Below, piece after piece: positions 1 to 8,856 of a DNA stretch of 12,788 nucleotides. The stretch spans positions 1 to 12,788 of the forward strand of contig QXCR01000360.1 in assembly GCA_004380135.1 (NCBI GenBank), written 5' to 3'. The notes below the pieces were generated by a model. The model ran no database searches. It worked only from the letters and a program-made list of their open reading frames with translations, and was not told where the DNA came from. The stretch's first letter is position 1; each line of letters opens with the position of its first letter. A program made the position numbers and the translations under genes. This stretch comes from Stemphylium vesicarium (Eukaryota > Ascomycota > Dothideomycetes > Pleosporales > Pleosporaceae).

Positions 1-1045
1 GCCTGCTTCTTACCTCCCGCGCTCGATTGATTTTCGATGGCTCCCAGTCCATCGCTTCTGGGCTAGCTTCTCGCTGAGCGGCTCTTGGGTGGTTCTGCGC
101 GTCGCCGTGAGCTGCGTTCCTTCGGTTACGCCCATGTAGCTGGATCCGGTACAGGTCGTCGGATAGCTCGATTGCCTTGTCCATGTACTCCTTGAGGCTT
201 CCGTTCTTTGGAGTGTGGAGCATCAGCTTCTGGAGCTCTTCTCTAAGGCCCTCACTAAACATCTCCCGAGCTACTGCCGGGCTAAACTATTAACGGGATT
301 CTACGCGAAGCTAGTTGAACTCCGAGACGTAATCGCGTATTGGCCTCCGTCCTTACTTCAGGTGCCAAAGCTTATTTAGCGCGCGCTACTGCTGGTGTAC
401 GTCCTAGAAGTGGGTATCCATATGCTCCCACAGGCTGATGACCGTTCGTTCCTTATTCTCGAGTACCCAAGGGAGAAGGACCTGGTTTGCCTTATCCTTC
501 GTTCGGCTAAGCACGTATCGGACCTTTGCGTCCTCCGTTGGGAACATAGCGCTATCGTACTCTAGCTTCCCTTTACACTCAAATTTCCAGCCTGGGTAGT
601 TACCTCGTGTCCCGTCAAAGCGCTCTGGGTTAGGAAACTTGTTCTTGCGGACAGCTGGCTCGGCGACTGGTGTTGACAGTGGCGGAGGGGTGTTGGCTCC
701 TAAGGACGGCTCTAAGCGTCCTTCAGCTTGACTCCGCTCGAGCGCTTCCAGACGACTAGCCATCGGGCTAAGCAGTCGCATCATCTGCTGCATCATCTGG
801 GCTATGGCGTCCTGATTGCCCTTCGGCGAGTCTCCTCGTTTTGGCGAGCCTTTCCCTCCAACGACTGATAATCGTTTGACAACCGCTTTAATTATTAGCC
901 CAATCGCTACCTCCTTCTATCCGTCCTCTCTTAGCATCTGTGTGATTTCGCGCAGGATCTCTTCGTCCGAGACTCCTGCCTGGCTCTTGGCGGTAGCGTA
1001 CGCCGCTAGCTCTTCTACGTTCAAGTTCGGAACGTTGATCTCCAT
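1..1045 (-). pseudogene. gag: Element C gag (capsid region), partial, stop-interrupted
   Basis: Gag makes the internal particle in which retrotransposon RNA is packaged and copied. I place the start at the ATG at 1045-1043, which opens MEINVPNLNVEELAAYA; the longest uninterrupted stretch starts only at 796, but the frame is continuous upstream with one stop (917-919). The first 150 residues are acidic/coiled, with a Met-Gln-rich run (MMQQMMRLL). The capsid-like domain follows, with the typical entry motif NPERFDGTRGNYPGWK, then REMFSEGLREELQKLM and a C-terminal DWEPSKI segment. About seven in-frame stops, all TAA or TAG at positions expected for Gln or Trp, indicate RIP. No frameshift is seen over 348 codons. 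The zinc knuckle, if present, lies past the left edge. The family call is firm from the motifs; the exact lineage is not. Confidence 0.8.
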
Positions 1046-1630
1046 TGCCGCTCTTCGGTCTACTCGCGTACCCCTAGACTGCGGCCTACTCCTCGTCGGT
1101 GAGGGCTAGTAGGGCTTTTCTTTGGCCGTACTTCTCTTCTAGCCGGTTCTAAACAGCGTGCGGCTATTATCGTGTCGCGTCCCTAGGAAGACTCTCGTCT
1201 TGCCGTCTCGCTTATGGGATCTCGTCTCTAATTAAGAGTAATCGCGCGGCCTGTACCTCGTTCGATAGAGAATTGACAGGACTTCTCGTTATAACGTCTG
1301 CTTCTAGCTTCCTATACGCTGGGCCCGAATAGCCTTTAGGTAGTTTATCGCGCGATGATGCGCCTACAGCTCGGTTTTCCAAGACACGATAGGACTTCGG
1401 ATAGGTCCTAGGCGACTAACTCGCCTACTGTCTCTTACGGCTAAGCTTCCTGTGAAGCTCTACCCTAGGTGTACTGTCTTGCAACGGTCTACCTATACGC
1501 TGCGCTGAAGATCTTTCATACCTATTATAGCACCAACTCCGTATTACTAGCCTACGCTAATAACACGTTCTAAAACTTAGTTAGAAGATAGTCCGCCTAG
1601 GCTTATGTCTAATTAGGATCGAATACAAAA
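1046..1630 (-). other. Element C leader between 5' LTR and gag
   Basis: This 585-base stretch has no coding frame I can support on either strand. By position it is the transcribed leader of element C. The primer-binding site should start at 1630 on the minus strand; the bases there (TTTTGTATTCGATCC) do not begin with the usual TGG, so I cannot assign a tRNA primer. It is moderately RIP-mutated (many TAG/CTA) but keeps more CpA/TpG than elements A and B. Confidence 0.5.
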
Positions 1631-1919
1631 TGTAAGGGGCTGCGCTCCGTGGAGCAATCGCGAGGTATACAAAAGGTTGTATTTAATAGAGAGCTAAACT
1701 TCTAAGCTACGTAGCTAACTATATACAAGCTGGTTACCCGAGTAACAATCGGGCCGGTAATGTCTAGGTGCACGGGGCAGCCCCTAGGTCCTGCGGCTGT
1801 CGTCTGAACGTCGTTCAGGCGGTCCGCGGAGAATCTGGGTGCTCAAGGTAGCACCCGGATTCTACGAGTAGACCGAGATTCCATCGAGGAGCTATCTAAA
1901 GGGCGTTCAGCCCGTTACA
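1631..1919 (-). repeat. Element C 5' LTR (289 bp)
   Basis: On the minus strand it begins TGTAACGGGCTG and ends CAGCCCCTTACA. These ends are inverted copies with one mismatch in 12 and carry the TG...CA ends of retroviral-type LTRs. One side abuts element A's reverse transcriptase frame and the other abuts the element C leader. The five bases outside each end differ (CAAAA at 1626-1630, AGTAG at 1920-1924), as expected when one side is element interior rather than target DNA. It contains strong hairpins (separate entry). It was not compared with its partner LTR, which is outside the window. Confidence 0.7.
1830..1863. repeat. 14-bp-stem hairpin inside element C LTR
   Basis: AGAATCTGGGTGCT at 1830-1843 pairs with AGCACCCGGATTCT at 1850-1863 around a 6-base loop, with a single G-T/G-U position in the stem. 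A second short palindrome, CTGAACGTCGTTCAG, lies at 1804-1818, and a GGGGC/GCCCC palindrome lies just before it. Inferred role: RNA structure in the LTR transcript (R/U5, packaging or polyadenylation); nothing in the sequence proves which. Confidence 0.6.
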
Positions 1920-2421
1920 AGTAGTAGAAGTTGCTAAATCTAATAAACGCCTATATATTAGTTAGGTAGGACGGGGTCTTCTATTCTTATATCGTCTTAA
2001 TCTTCTTTAGATTTATACAAGTTCCCTCGCGTCCTATAATAACGCCTAGGAAGGTAGTCTCTTCCTTAAAGAACTCGCACTTTTAGATCTTCGCGTATAG
2101 CCGAGCTTTTCGCAGTGCGGTAAGTACTAGGCGCAGGTATTACTCGTGTTCTCCTCTAGTTTAACTATAAATTAGGATATCGTCTAGGTAGATAGTATAG
2201 AAGACGTCTAAGTATTCTCTTAAGGTATCGTTAATAAACCTCTAGAAGGTAGCTAGTGCTCCTAATAGGCTAAATAGCATTACTAGGCTCTCGTATAGGC
2301 CAAATTAGATTTAGAACGTAGTCAAGTACTCCTAGCCTTCCTTTATACGTACGTTATTAAAGGCGGCGATAATATCGACCTTAGAGAAGTACTTTATCCC
2401 TTTTAGGTTGTTCAGACTTTC
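1920..2421 (-). pseudogene. pol: Element A reverse transcriptase, C-terminal part (palm/thumb)
   Basis: The enzyme copies element RNA into DNA. This is the second half of A's reverse transcriptase domain, continuing in frame from 9330 across the element B insertion. Visible motifs in order: YFSKVDIIAAFNN with the first catalytic Asp, an EYLTTF block, FINDTLREYLDVF, the catalytic YLDDILIYS box (YLDD at 2190-2179), KCEFFKEETTFLG and the closing SNFYY, where element C cuts it. All catalytic Asp residues are still encoded, but many Gln/Trp codons are now TAG or TAA. No frameshift is present, so the damage is RIP rather than slow decay. Confidence 0.9.
2417..2421. repeat. Target site duplication of element B, left copy (CTTTC)
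   Basis: The five bases CTTTC directly precede TGTTACG of the 5' LTR and are repeated at 9325-9329 directly after the 3' LTR. Five bp is the usual duplication made by Ty3/gypsy integrases. Removing one copy restores element A's reverse transcriptase frame. Confidence 0.95.
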
Positions 2422-2889
2422 TGTTACGAACCTGAGAAGACGGGGCACGGCAACCTATGTACGGAAGTGATGAAGGAGTTACTTTACACGGGTTAAGTAG
2501 ACGGCTAACCTTTAAGAACTAATAGGTAGCGTTACCCTATAGCTTACGTAATTCTATAGTCTTAGTAGAAAGCTACTATAGAATAAGTTACGTATATCCT
2601 ATAATATCCTATAATATCCTATAATATTCTATAAGGTATTATATATAGGATATATAAAACCTTATAGAATATATAAGATATTAAGTTATATTCTCTAAGT
2701 ATATAGCTACTAGATAGCGCACCTTTATAGTTACTATATTTAACTTTAAAATCTAAGAATTAGTACTTAATTCTTAAACTCTTAAGTTATTTATTAATCT
2801 TTATATTATACTTAATTTATCTCGTTTATTACGCGCCTAGCTTATTTCTAAGAACTAACCCTAGGACCCTCTAAAGATAAACTTTTACA
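2422..2889 (+). repeat. Element B 5' LTR (468 bp)
   Basis: Begins TGTTACGAACC and ends TTTTACA, and aligns end to end without gaps to 8857-9324. Differences between the two LTRs in the stretches I aligned are transitions only. The first 60 bases are better preserved here than in the 3' LTR, whereas the last 80 are worse preserved. Promoter elements cannot be placed because the AT-rich boxes are partly products of mutation. Confidence 0.95.
2593..2635 (+). repeat. Short tandem repeat in element B 5' LTR (unit TATCCTATAA)
   Basis: About four 10-bp copies of TATCCTATAA-like units lie in tandem, the last one degenerate (ATTCTATAA). The same array is present in the 3' LTR at 9031-9070, so it belonged to the element before insertion. 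The unit may be a regulatory repeat in U3, but much of its AT content comes from RIP. Confidence 0.7.
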
Positions 2890-2906
2890 CTTTAAATACT
2901 CTTAAA
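2890..2906 (+). other. Element B primer-binding region, very short leader
   Basis: Only 17 bases separate the LTR end from the inferred gag start. The primer-binding site should begin at 2890-2892, but CTTTAAATACTC shows no TGG start and no match I recognise to a tRNA 3' end. RIP may have erased it, the gag start may lie further downstream, or the element may self-prime as some Tf1/sushi-type chromoviruses do. I cannot decide between these. Confidence 0.35.
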
Positions 2907-3800
2907 ATAAGCGACGTAGTAATAGACACCCTAGATACGACTATAGACGCCACCTATACCTTAGTACGTAGTAATAAGCCTAACTTATACTATAGCGACT
3001 ATAGTAAGCTTAAAGCTTAGCTACTCTAAGTTAATAGATACCTCTATATTAAAGAAAATAGAATTAACGACGACGACAAAGTCGTATAGGCTACCACCTT
3101 TCTTCGCGGCGACGCGGAGAAGTGGGCTAACCTTATCTTACGCTAATATATAGATAACGACGTTAACGACTAAGATAATATTAACCTTATTAACGACTAG
3201 GACGCCTTTAAAGCTAAAATAAAAGAAGTCTTTTTACTCTTTAAGGAATTAGTAGTCGCGGAATAAAAGATTTAGAGACTTAGATAGACTAGGTCTACTA
3301 CTAACTATATAACTAAGTTCTAATAATACTCTATAGTTATTAACTAGGATAATAACGCTTTAATGCGGATATATTAATAAGGTCTTAAGCCTACTATACG
3401 TAAGGAACTTATACGAAGTAGATCTAACCTTAATATACTTAATAAACTTATAAATAAAGCTATTTAAATTAATAATAAGTTATATAAGCTTATACTAGAG
3501 GAAAGACTATTTAACTAAGAAACCTGTATCTAAGGGCCTATAAATAACTAACTAAGACACTAGCCTTAACGTTCGTACCCTAACTAAGGACGTTAGCAAA
3601 GCTACGCACCTTAAGTCCCTAGTGTATACGCTACGAACGGCTATAAGCCTATATACCTTAATAATATTAATAAGGGACTAAGGCAGCTAAAGTTTCAGCG
3701 TAATAAGAGTAAGAAGCTAATTACTTACTATGCCTATAGCAAAATAGGCTATATAGCACGGGACTATTATAGTAAGAATAAGATTATAAGACAAGTTAAC
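2907..3800 (+). pseudogene. gag: Element B gag: capsid region and zinc knuckle
   Basis: Structural particle protein of the retrotransposon. The frame is followed from ATA at 2907, which I infer was ATG (ISDVVIDTLD...). The capsid domain shows KPNLYYSDYSKLKA, then LRGDAEKWAN, DAFKAKIKEVF and INKLYKLILEERLF-like helices typical of Ty3/gypsy gag. A basic, Pro/Gln-poor stretch leads to the zinc knuckle at 3726-3767. Its CX2CX4HX4C spacing is intact, but all three Cys and the His are now Tyr codons (TAC/TAT), with IARDY marking the end. Many Gln/Trp codons are TAG/TAA; no TGA stop and no frameshift is seen. The frame continues into a long extension (next entry). The start is uncertain by a few codons. 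Confidence 0.85.
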
Positions 3801-4928
3801 ATACTTAGAAAGGCTAGCAAACTAGCTAATAAATTATAGGAAGTTATTATAAAACCTATAATTAAATACTAAGTAGATAGTAGAGAAGGTATTCTTAAAG
3901 GAATTAAGAACCTTACTATTATAAGAACTAAATACCTAGATAACTTACTCACATCTAATAAGGAGTATAATACACTAGAAGAAGACGTAGTAGAACTACT
4001 ACGCACTAAGCACGACAAGATAGCCACGTTTAAGGAAAAATATTAACTAAGTACGCCCTACGTAAGCCTACTAGAGATAGAGTCGCTATTACTATAGATT
4101 AATAGCCTACTCTACTATCTTAATAAGAAACTAGTAGACTACGCTATAGAAACCCTAAATATCCTATAAATTATATAATAGCACTTCTATAATCTAGCCT
4201 ATAAGGTTAATTAAGATTAGGAAAATATTCCTTTAGAGATTAAGAAATTCCTACTAATACTAAAGAATCTCTAATAGGTTAAATAAGTACTATAAGTATA
4301 GGACGAGCCTATAGTTATACCTTTTAATAAAGACATCTAAGAGATAACTCTATACGCTATAGAATTAGACGGCTAGACTATTAAGATTCTAGAACTAGAC
4401 GTTTAAGAGTTTATATAATACTCTTAGAATAATAAGCTATTATAGGCTAAAGAAGTAGAAAAGTAATAGTTATAAAACTAACCTTAAGGCAAATAAAAGA
4501 TTAACTAGATAAGCTAAGATACTATAGTTTAGTACTAATATAATTCTCGCAACCTCTACTATACTAAGTTATTATAGACTAGTTGCACGTACGACTTCTA
4601 TAAGACCTATTACTTAGAAAAGAAGAGATCTATATAGTCTCTAAGGAGAGTGCATAGATTCCCTAAGTATAAGGTAGAATAGGATGTATACATTAAAGAC
4701 ATATGCCTAAAGCACCTATAGGATAAGCGCGAGAATGCTTATTTCCTTAGTTATGAAGACCTATAAGACATTATCTAGATGTAAACCGTGTACAAGACAC
4801 GACACGTCGACGACTCTATCTACGAATGCAAGGAGTACGACTAGCAAATATGCCTAAGTAGCGCATGCGACAAGCACTGCGACACGAAAGAATTCCACGG
4901 ATTTAGAACTAAGTCTTTTTTAGACTAG
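3801..4928 (+). pseudogene. Element B gag C-terminal extension with Cys/His cluster
   Basis: After the zinc knuckle the gag frame carries on for about 370 codons before pol begins, much longer than the usual short spacer. I do not recognise a named domain. The first two thirds are charged and helical-looking (LEEDVVELLRTKHDKIATFKEKY; then Leu/Lys-rich). The last third contains a Cys/His-rich region: TSCTYDFYK near 4584, ICLKHL near 4710, and a cluster at 4827-4898 reading ECKEYDxQICLSSACDKHC followed by FHGF. Several Tyr here are probably former Cys/His. The pattern would suit a treble-clef type zinc-binding fold, but that is inference. The 4780-4910 part keeps many CpA/TpG and is noticeably less RIP-mutated than its surroundings. 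The frame ends near 4926 at the gag/pol shift. Confidence 0.6.
4916..4922 (+). promoter_or_regulatory. Candidate -1 ribosomal frameshift site T TTT TTA
   Basis: In the gag frame the codons are TCT TTT TTA, giving the heptamer T TTT TTA, a canonical X XXY YYZ slippery sequence. The pol frame, -1 to gag, is open apart from TAA/TAG from here through protease (AKEINIVNPLG, then the active site at 5033). Caveat: the last T precedes an A and could have been C before RIP, which would abolish the motif. A downstream pseudoknot was not established. Confidence 0.55.
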
Positions 4929-7900
4929 CGAACGGCTAAGAAGGCCTAGCTAAGGAGATTAATATAGTAAATCCCTTAGGGCTTATTAAGCTACTAGTAT
5001 AGCTTAATAGAGTATAGATGCATGCTTTAGTAGATTTAGGATTAGAAGTAAACTATGTTTTAGCGCACGCAATAGATAAAGCTAGACTTTAACTACTATA
5101 GAAATATTAGTCCTACCTACTATAGGTTACTAATAGATAACTAATACTAGAAGAAAGCAAGATTATATACGAGGTTACTAACGTAACGCTTAGCATCTAA
5201 GAGTACTAAGAAAGGATAAACCTAGACGTCTTTAGACTAGCTACCTATAATATTATATTAGGACTTCTCTAGCTATAAGAATATAACCTATAGATTAACT
5301 AGAAGTTAAAGAAGTTCTTATTTAAGTGCTATAGACTAGACGCAACTATAAGCTAGCCTACGCATTAACTAATTTTAATAGTAGATAAGAGGAAAGTTTA
5401 TAATATTGCTAAAGAATAGCGAACCTTATATAAGAACGGTCTTAAGATATAAGAGTTTAACTTAATAGATACTAGTAAGGTACTTCTAGATTAAAAAGTT
5501 AGAGTTTTAGAGAAATGCGTAACTTCTAATATTCTAAAAGAGTATAAAGAATTTAAGCACCTCTTTATAGAAGTAGTAGACAGCGAAGCCTTACTAAAGT
5601 ATTAACTCTAAAATTATAAAATTATTCTAGAAGAAGGGAAAACTCTACCCTTTAGGCTAATATATTAACTATTAGAGATAGAACTTAAAGCACTAAGAAA
5701 GTAGCTAGATAAGAACCTAAAAAAAGAATATATTAGACTTTCTATATTACTAGTAGGATTCCTAATACTCTTTATACTAAAGAAGAAGAGACTACTAAGG
5801 ATATGCGTAGACTATCGTAAGCTTAATAATATTATAGTAAAGAATTAATACTTACTACTAAATATTATAGAACTTTAGAATTAATTATCTTAAGTAAGAA
5901 TCTTTATAGTAATAGATCTATAAGATAGATACTACCTTATTAGAATAAAGAAAGGTAAAGAATAGAAGATAGTATTCTAAATAAGATATAGACACTATAA
6001 ATATACTATTATACCTTTTAGGCTTATAAACGCCCTAGTAACATTTTAGGAACTTATTAATAACGTGTTAAGAGCTTACCTAGACATCTTTATCGTCGCA
6101 TACTTGGACGACATCCTTGTCTACTCTAAGAATAAAGAAGAACATGTCTGTACAGTACTAAGGTGCCTAGACTAGTTTAACCTACGACTTAAGCTAGAGA
6201 AATGCGAATTCCATAAGAAAGAGGTCACTTTCTTAGGATACATCGTAGGAGCCAATAGAGTACGCATAAGTAAAGAAAAGATTAAGGTAGTTAAAGAATA
6301 GCTACTACTAAAGATAGTTAAGGAAATATAATTCTTTTTAGAATTCTTAAACTTTAACTAATAGTTTATTAAGGATTACTCTAAGATCGCTATTCTATTA
6401 ATAAAACTTATAAGAAAAGACACACTATTTATATAGAGTAAAGAAGTAGAAGGCGCCTTCTAGACGCTCAAGAATGTAAGCATAACGCTACTATACTTCC
6501 GCATATTCTAATTAGGGCAACCCCTACGCTTCAAGACTAACTTATTAGATCTCGCACTAGAAGGATATGCTAGCTAATTATATAAAGGCTAATAGCATCC
6601 TATAGCCTATTATTTACGTAAGCTTTTAGGACTAGAGAAGAACTATAATATTTATAATAAGAAGCTATTAGCTATTATCGCCTACCTAAAGTATTAGAAA
6701 GTATACGCTAAGAGTTACTTAGAACTTATAATATTCTTAGATTATAAGAACTTAGTTACGTTTATAACTACTAAGGTACTTAATAAATAATAAGTTTAAT
6801 AGTTATAGGAATTAAGATAATATAAGTTTAAGATTATATTTATACTAAGAAAAGATAATAGTAAGGCTAACGCCCTTAGCTATAGATATAATATCGCAGG
6901 AATAAAAATAATTAATAAATCTGCGATACTTACACGCTATAAAGATAAATTATTAAGACTAGTAAAGACGCTAAACCTAATTATATAAATTACTAATAAG
7001 GTACTAGAAAAATTATAAGAAGTAATTATTAAATAATACTATAACGACTCTATATACGGTTACCTTAGTATTACTTAAATAATAGAACTTATTAAGTAAA
7101 ATTACGAGTTTCTATATATAAAGGACAAAGTTACCTCCTTTATCGCTAAATACGTAGACTATTAGAAAAATAAATATAGTACTTACGCACCCTATAGAGA
7201 AATGCAAGCAATAGAATTACCTAATATACTATAGTTAGACATCTCTATAGACTTTATTATAGGCCTACTAGTCTTAAGAGACCTTATTACTAAAGTATCG
7301 TACGACGCAATTCTTGTAGTAGTTAATTATTTTACGAAGTAAGCTAAGTATATCGCCTTTCGCAAAGATTTCACGGCGGTATAACTTACGCACGTTATTA
7401 ATAATTATATTATAAGGTATCACGGCATACTAAAGTTAATTATTAGTAATAGAGATAAGCTCTTTACTTTAAACTTTTAGATAGCATTACTTGCCGCAAT
7501 TAGTACTAAAAGGAAGCTATTAATAGCTTATTATCCGCAAATAGATAGATAAATAGAATAAACGAACTACATAATAAAAGCCTATCTACGGATCTATGTT
7601 AACTACTAGCAGAATAACTAGGTTTTACTACTACCTATAGTATAGATAGCCTACAATAATAAGCTTTTAGAGTCTATAGGATAGACCCCATTCTACGCGA
7701 ACTATAGGAGACACCTAAATCTCTTTACACGTATACTACTAAGCCTGAAAATAGAAGTAGCTATTACTATAGCTAATAAGCTAAAGTTAGTATATAAGTT
7801 ACTATAACGTAAACTTAAAAAGGTATAACGCTAGAGTATCTTATATATTAATAAGAAATAAAAAACGGCACCTTAGCTAAAGAGGGGGGATAAAGTCTAT

Positions 7901-8296
7901 CTACTTACGAAGAACCTTCGCACTATACGACCTAGTAAAGGACTTAATAATATTAAAGTTAGACTATTTTTAATTCTTAACTAAAAGGGATTAGTTAATT
8001 ATATACTTAACTTTCTACCTAATGTAAAGATATACCTAAGATTCTATATTAGTAAGTTAGAATTAGTAGACTCTAAAATGCTACTTTAGAAAACCTTCTA
8101 CTATAAAATAGAAGAAGAAAATAAATTTAAAGTTAAGAGAATCCTCGCACACTAAATATAGAGTAATAGTAAAGAATACCTAGTTAAATAATTAGGCTAC
8201 CCTAAAAGTAATAATACCTAGGAATTAGATATAAATCTTATAAACTACTACTAGCTACTTATGTAGTATTATGCGAAGCACTTAACTACTTATTAA
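4922..8296 (+). pseudogene. pol: Element B pol: protease, RT, RNase H, integrase, chromodomain
   Basis: Polyprotein for reverse transcription and integration, in the -1 frame to gag and in one frame throughout. Protease: LVDLG at 5027-5041 (D-S/T-G active site with the middle residue changed), closing YDIILGL-type motif. Reverse transcriptase: KKEYIRLS, RICVDYRKLNN, IVIDLQDRYYLI, then YLDDILVYSKN (YLDD at 6101-6112) and KCEFHKKEVTFLGYI. RNase H about 6520-6720 (first Asp now Asn, KTNLLDLALEGYAS). Integrase: HHCC finger about 7038-7162 with both Cys and His changed to Tyr (YVDY); catalytic core D at 7250, second D changed to N at 7448, E kept at 7556, spacing DD35E. C-terminal chromodomain 8110-8282 (FKVKRILAH, EYLVKxLGYPKS), which in chromoviruses directs integration to heterochromatin. 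First plausible end is TAA at 8294. Many TAA/TAG, no indels. Confidence 0.92.
8110..8282 (+). other. Chromodomain at the C-terminus of element B integrase
   Basis: The pol frame reads FKVKRILAH...SKEYLVKxLGYPKSNNTxELDINLINYYQLL, which follows the chromodomain plan of a three-strand sheet with aromatic cage positions and a C-terminal helix. The Trp expected after LVK is a TAA/TAG stop. This places element B in the chromovirus branch of Ty3/gypsy. Insertion of B into existing repeat DNA fits the known targeting of this domain to methylated-H3K9 chromatin, which is inference here. Confidence 0.85.
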
Positions 8297-8297
8297 A

Positions 8298-8699
8298 AGT
8301 AGGATCTCTATCTAAGAAGGTTGGCGTAAAGGTACTCTAATCTAACGTAGAAGTACTAGGTATTATACTATCTTTAAGAAGACGCACCTCTTAGTTAATA
8401 TTATCTACTACCTCTAGCGCTTTAATCTCTTCTACGAATTTTCCTAACTTATCTACCTACTACTATTTACGACGCTTTAGCACTTTCCTTTATTTGCGAA
8501 GACGATCCTTCTTCGCACGTGCCGCCAATAGAGCATCTAACGCTGCCGCCTCTGCTATATTAGCCTCAGACTCCTATTGTTCTAAGCGAGCTAGCTCCTA
8601 GTCTAACTAAGAAAAGTCCGGCAAGGGAACCTTTACTAGCACGCACGACTTCACACTATTGCGATAACAATTCCCACATTCCTTCTTTAATAACGACAT
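8298..8699 (-). pseudogene. Antisense frame downstream of pol in element B: Cys-cluster, coiled-coil protein
   Basis: On the strand opposite to pol, a frame starts at ATG 8699-8697 with MSLLKKECGNCYRN and continues about 130 codons to the pol end. The N-terminus has a CX2CX7C cluster (CGNC...SCVL), like half of a fungal Zn2Cys6 finger. The body is Glu/Lys/Ala-rich and probably coiled coil: ELARLEQ, ANIAEAAALDALLAARAKKDRLRK, KVLKRRK, DKLGKFVEEIKALEVVDN. Internal stops (about ten) are all TAA/TAG where Gln or Trp would fit. Codon-level sense on this strand, while the + strand frames of the interval make no protein-like sense, supports a real former gene. I recall similar antisense proteins in the 3' part of other fungal gypsy elements, but function is not known to me. 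The C-terminal end is uncertain. Confidence 0.6.
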
Positions 8700-8839
8700 G
8701 CGACACTCTAGATTCTTTTTCGCGCAATATTAATAAGCGACTATAGCTACTTAACTAATACTATTTATACGATTACCTAGAGTATAACGATAAGTAGTAC
8801 TATAGAAAACTATAAGGTTAGTTTATAAGGACATAAAAT
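8700..8839. other. Untranslated 3' region of element B
   Basis: About 140 bases between the antisense frame start and the polypurine tract. AT-rich, no coding frame or RNA gene seen. If the antisense frame was expressed, its promoter or leader would lie here and in the 3' LTR. Confidence 0.4.
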
Positions 8840-8856
8840 AGAGAAGAGAGAGGTAG
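8840..8856 (+). promoter_or_regulatory. Polypurine tract of element B
   Basis: AGAGAAGAGAGAGGTAG lies directly before the 3' LTR (TGTTAC at 8857). One pyrimidine (T at 8854) interrupts an otherwise all-purine run. This is the expected position and composition of the RNase-H-resistant primer for plus-strand DNA synthesis. Confidence 0.85.

Larger units (their letters stand above)
1..1919 (-). mobile_element. Element C: Ty3/gypsy-type retrotransposon, 5' part only
   Basis: Read on the minus strand this is, in order, a 5' LTR (1919 to 1631), an untranslated leader of about 585 bases and a gag frame (1045 onward) that runs off the left edge. It is inserted in the reverse transcriptase of element A: the A frame reads a SNFYY motif (normally followed by a conserved arginine-rich stretch) up to 1920 and then stops matching at the LTR edge. 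The second LTR, pol and the partner target duplication lie outside the window, so family membership rests on the gag type and LTR form. Its sequence is much less RIP-mutated than elements A and B, which suggests a younger or less repeated element. Confidence 0.75.

Noticed and set aside
816..1109. Plus-strand open frame of 97 codons
   Set aside because: It lies opposite the N-terminal gag frame of element C, which has recognisable gag-like composition in frame with the capsid domain. The plus-strand translation is Ser/Thr-rich with no domain: a shadow.
1626..1924. Element C LTR as a solo LTR with target duplication
   Set aside because: The flanking five bases differ (CAAAA and AGTAG), and a matching gag in the right orientation follows on the inner side, so it is the 5' LTR of a longer element.
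2651..2660. TATATAAAAC as a TATA box in the element B 5' LTR
   Set aside because: The aligned 3' LTR reads TATATAGGAC, so the AAAA is probably a RIP product (GG to AA), not an original promoter element.
2593..2660. CRISPR-like or satellite array
   Set aside because: There are only about four 10-bp AT-rich units without spacers, repeated in the partner LTR: part of the LTR, not an array.
4827..4898. Cys/His cluster read as a piggyBac-type C-terminal zinc finger
   Set aside because: There is a loose resemblance in Cys spacing only. No DDE core or other piggyBac motif is present in the frame and several positions are ambiguous after RIP.
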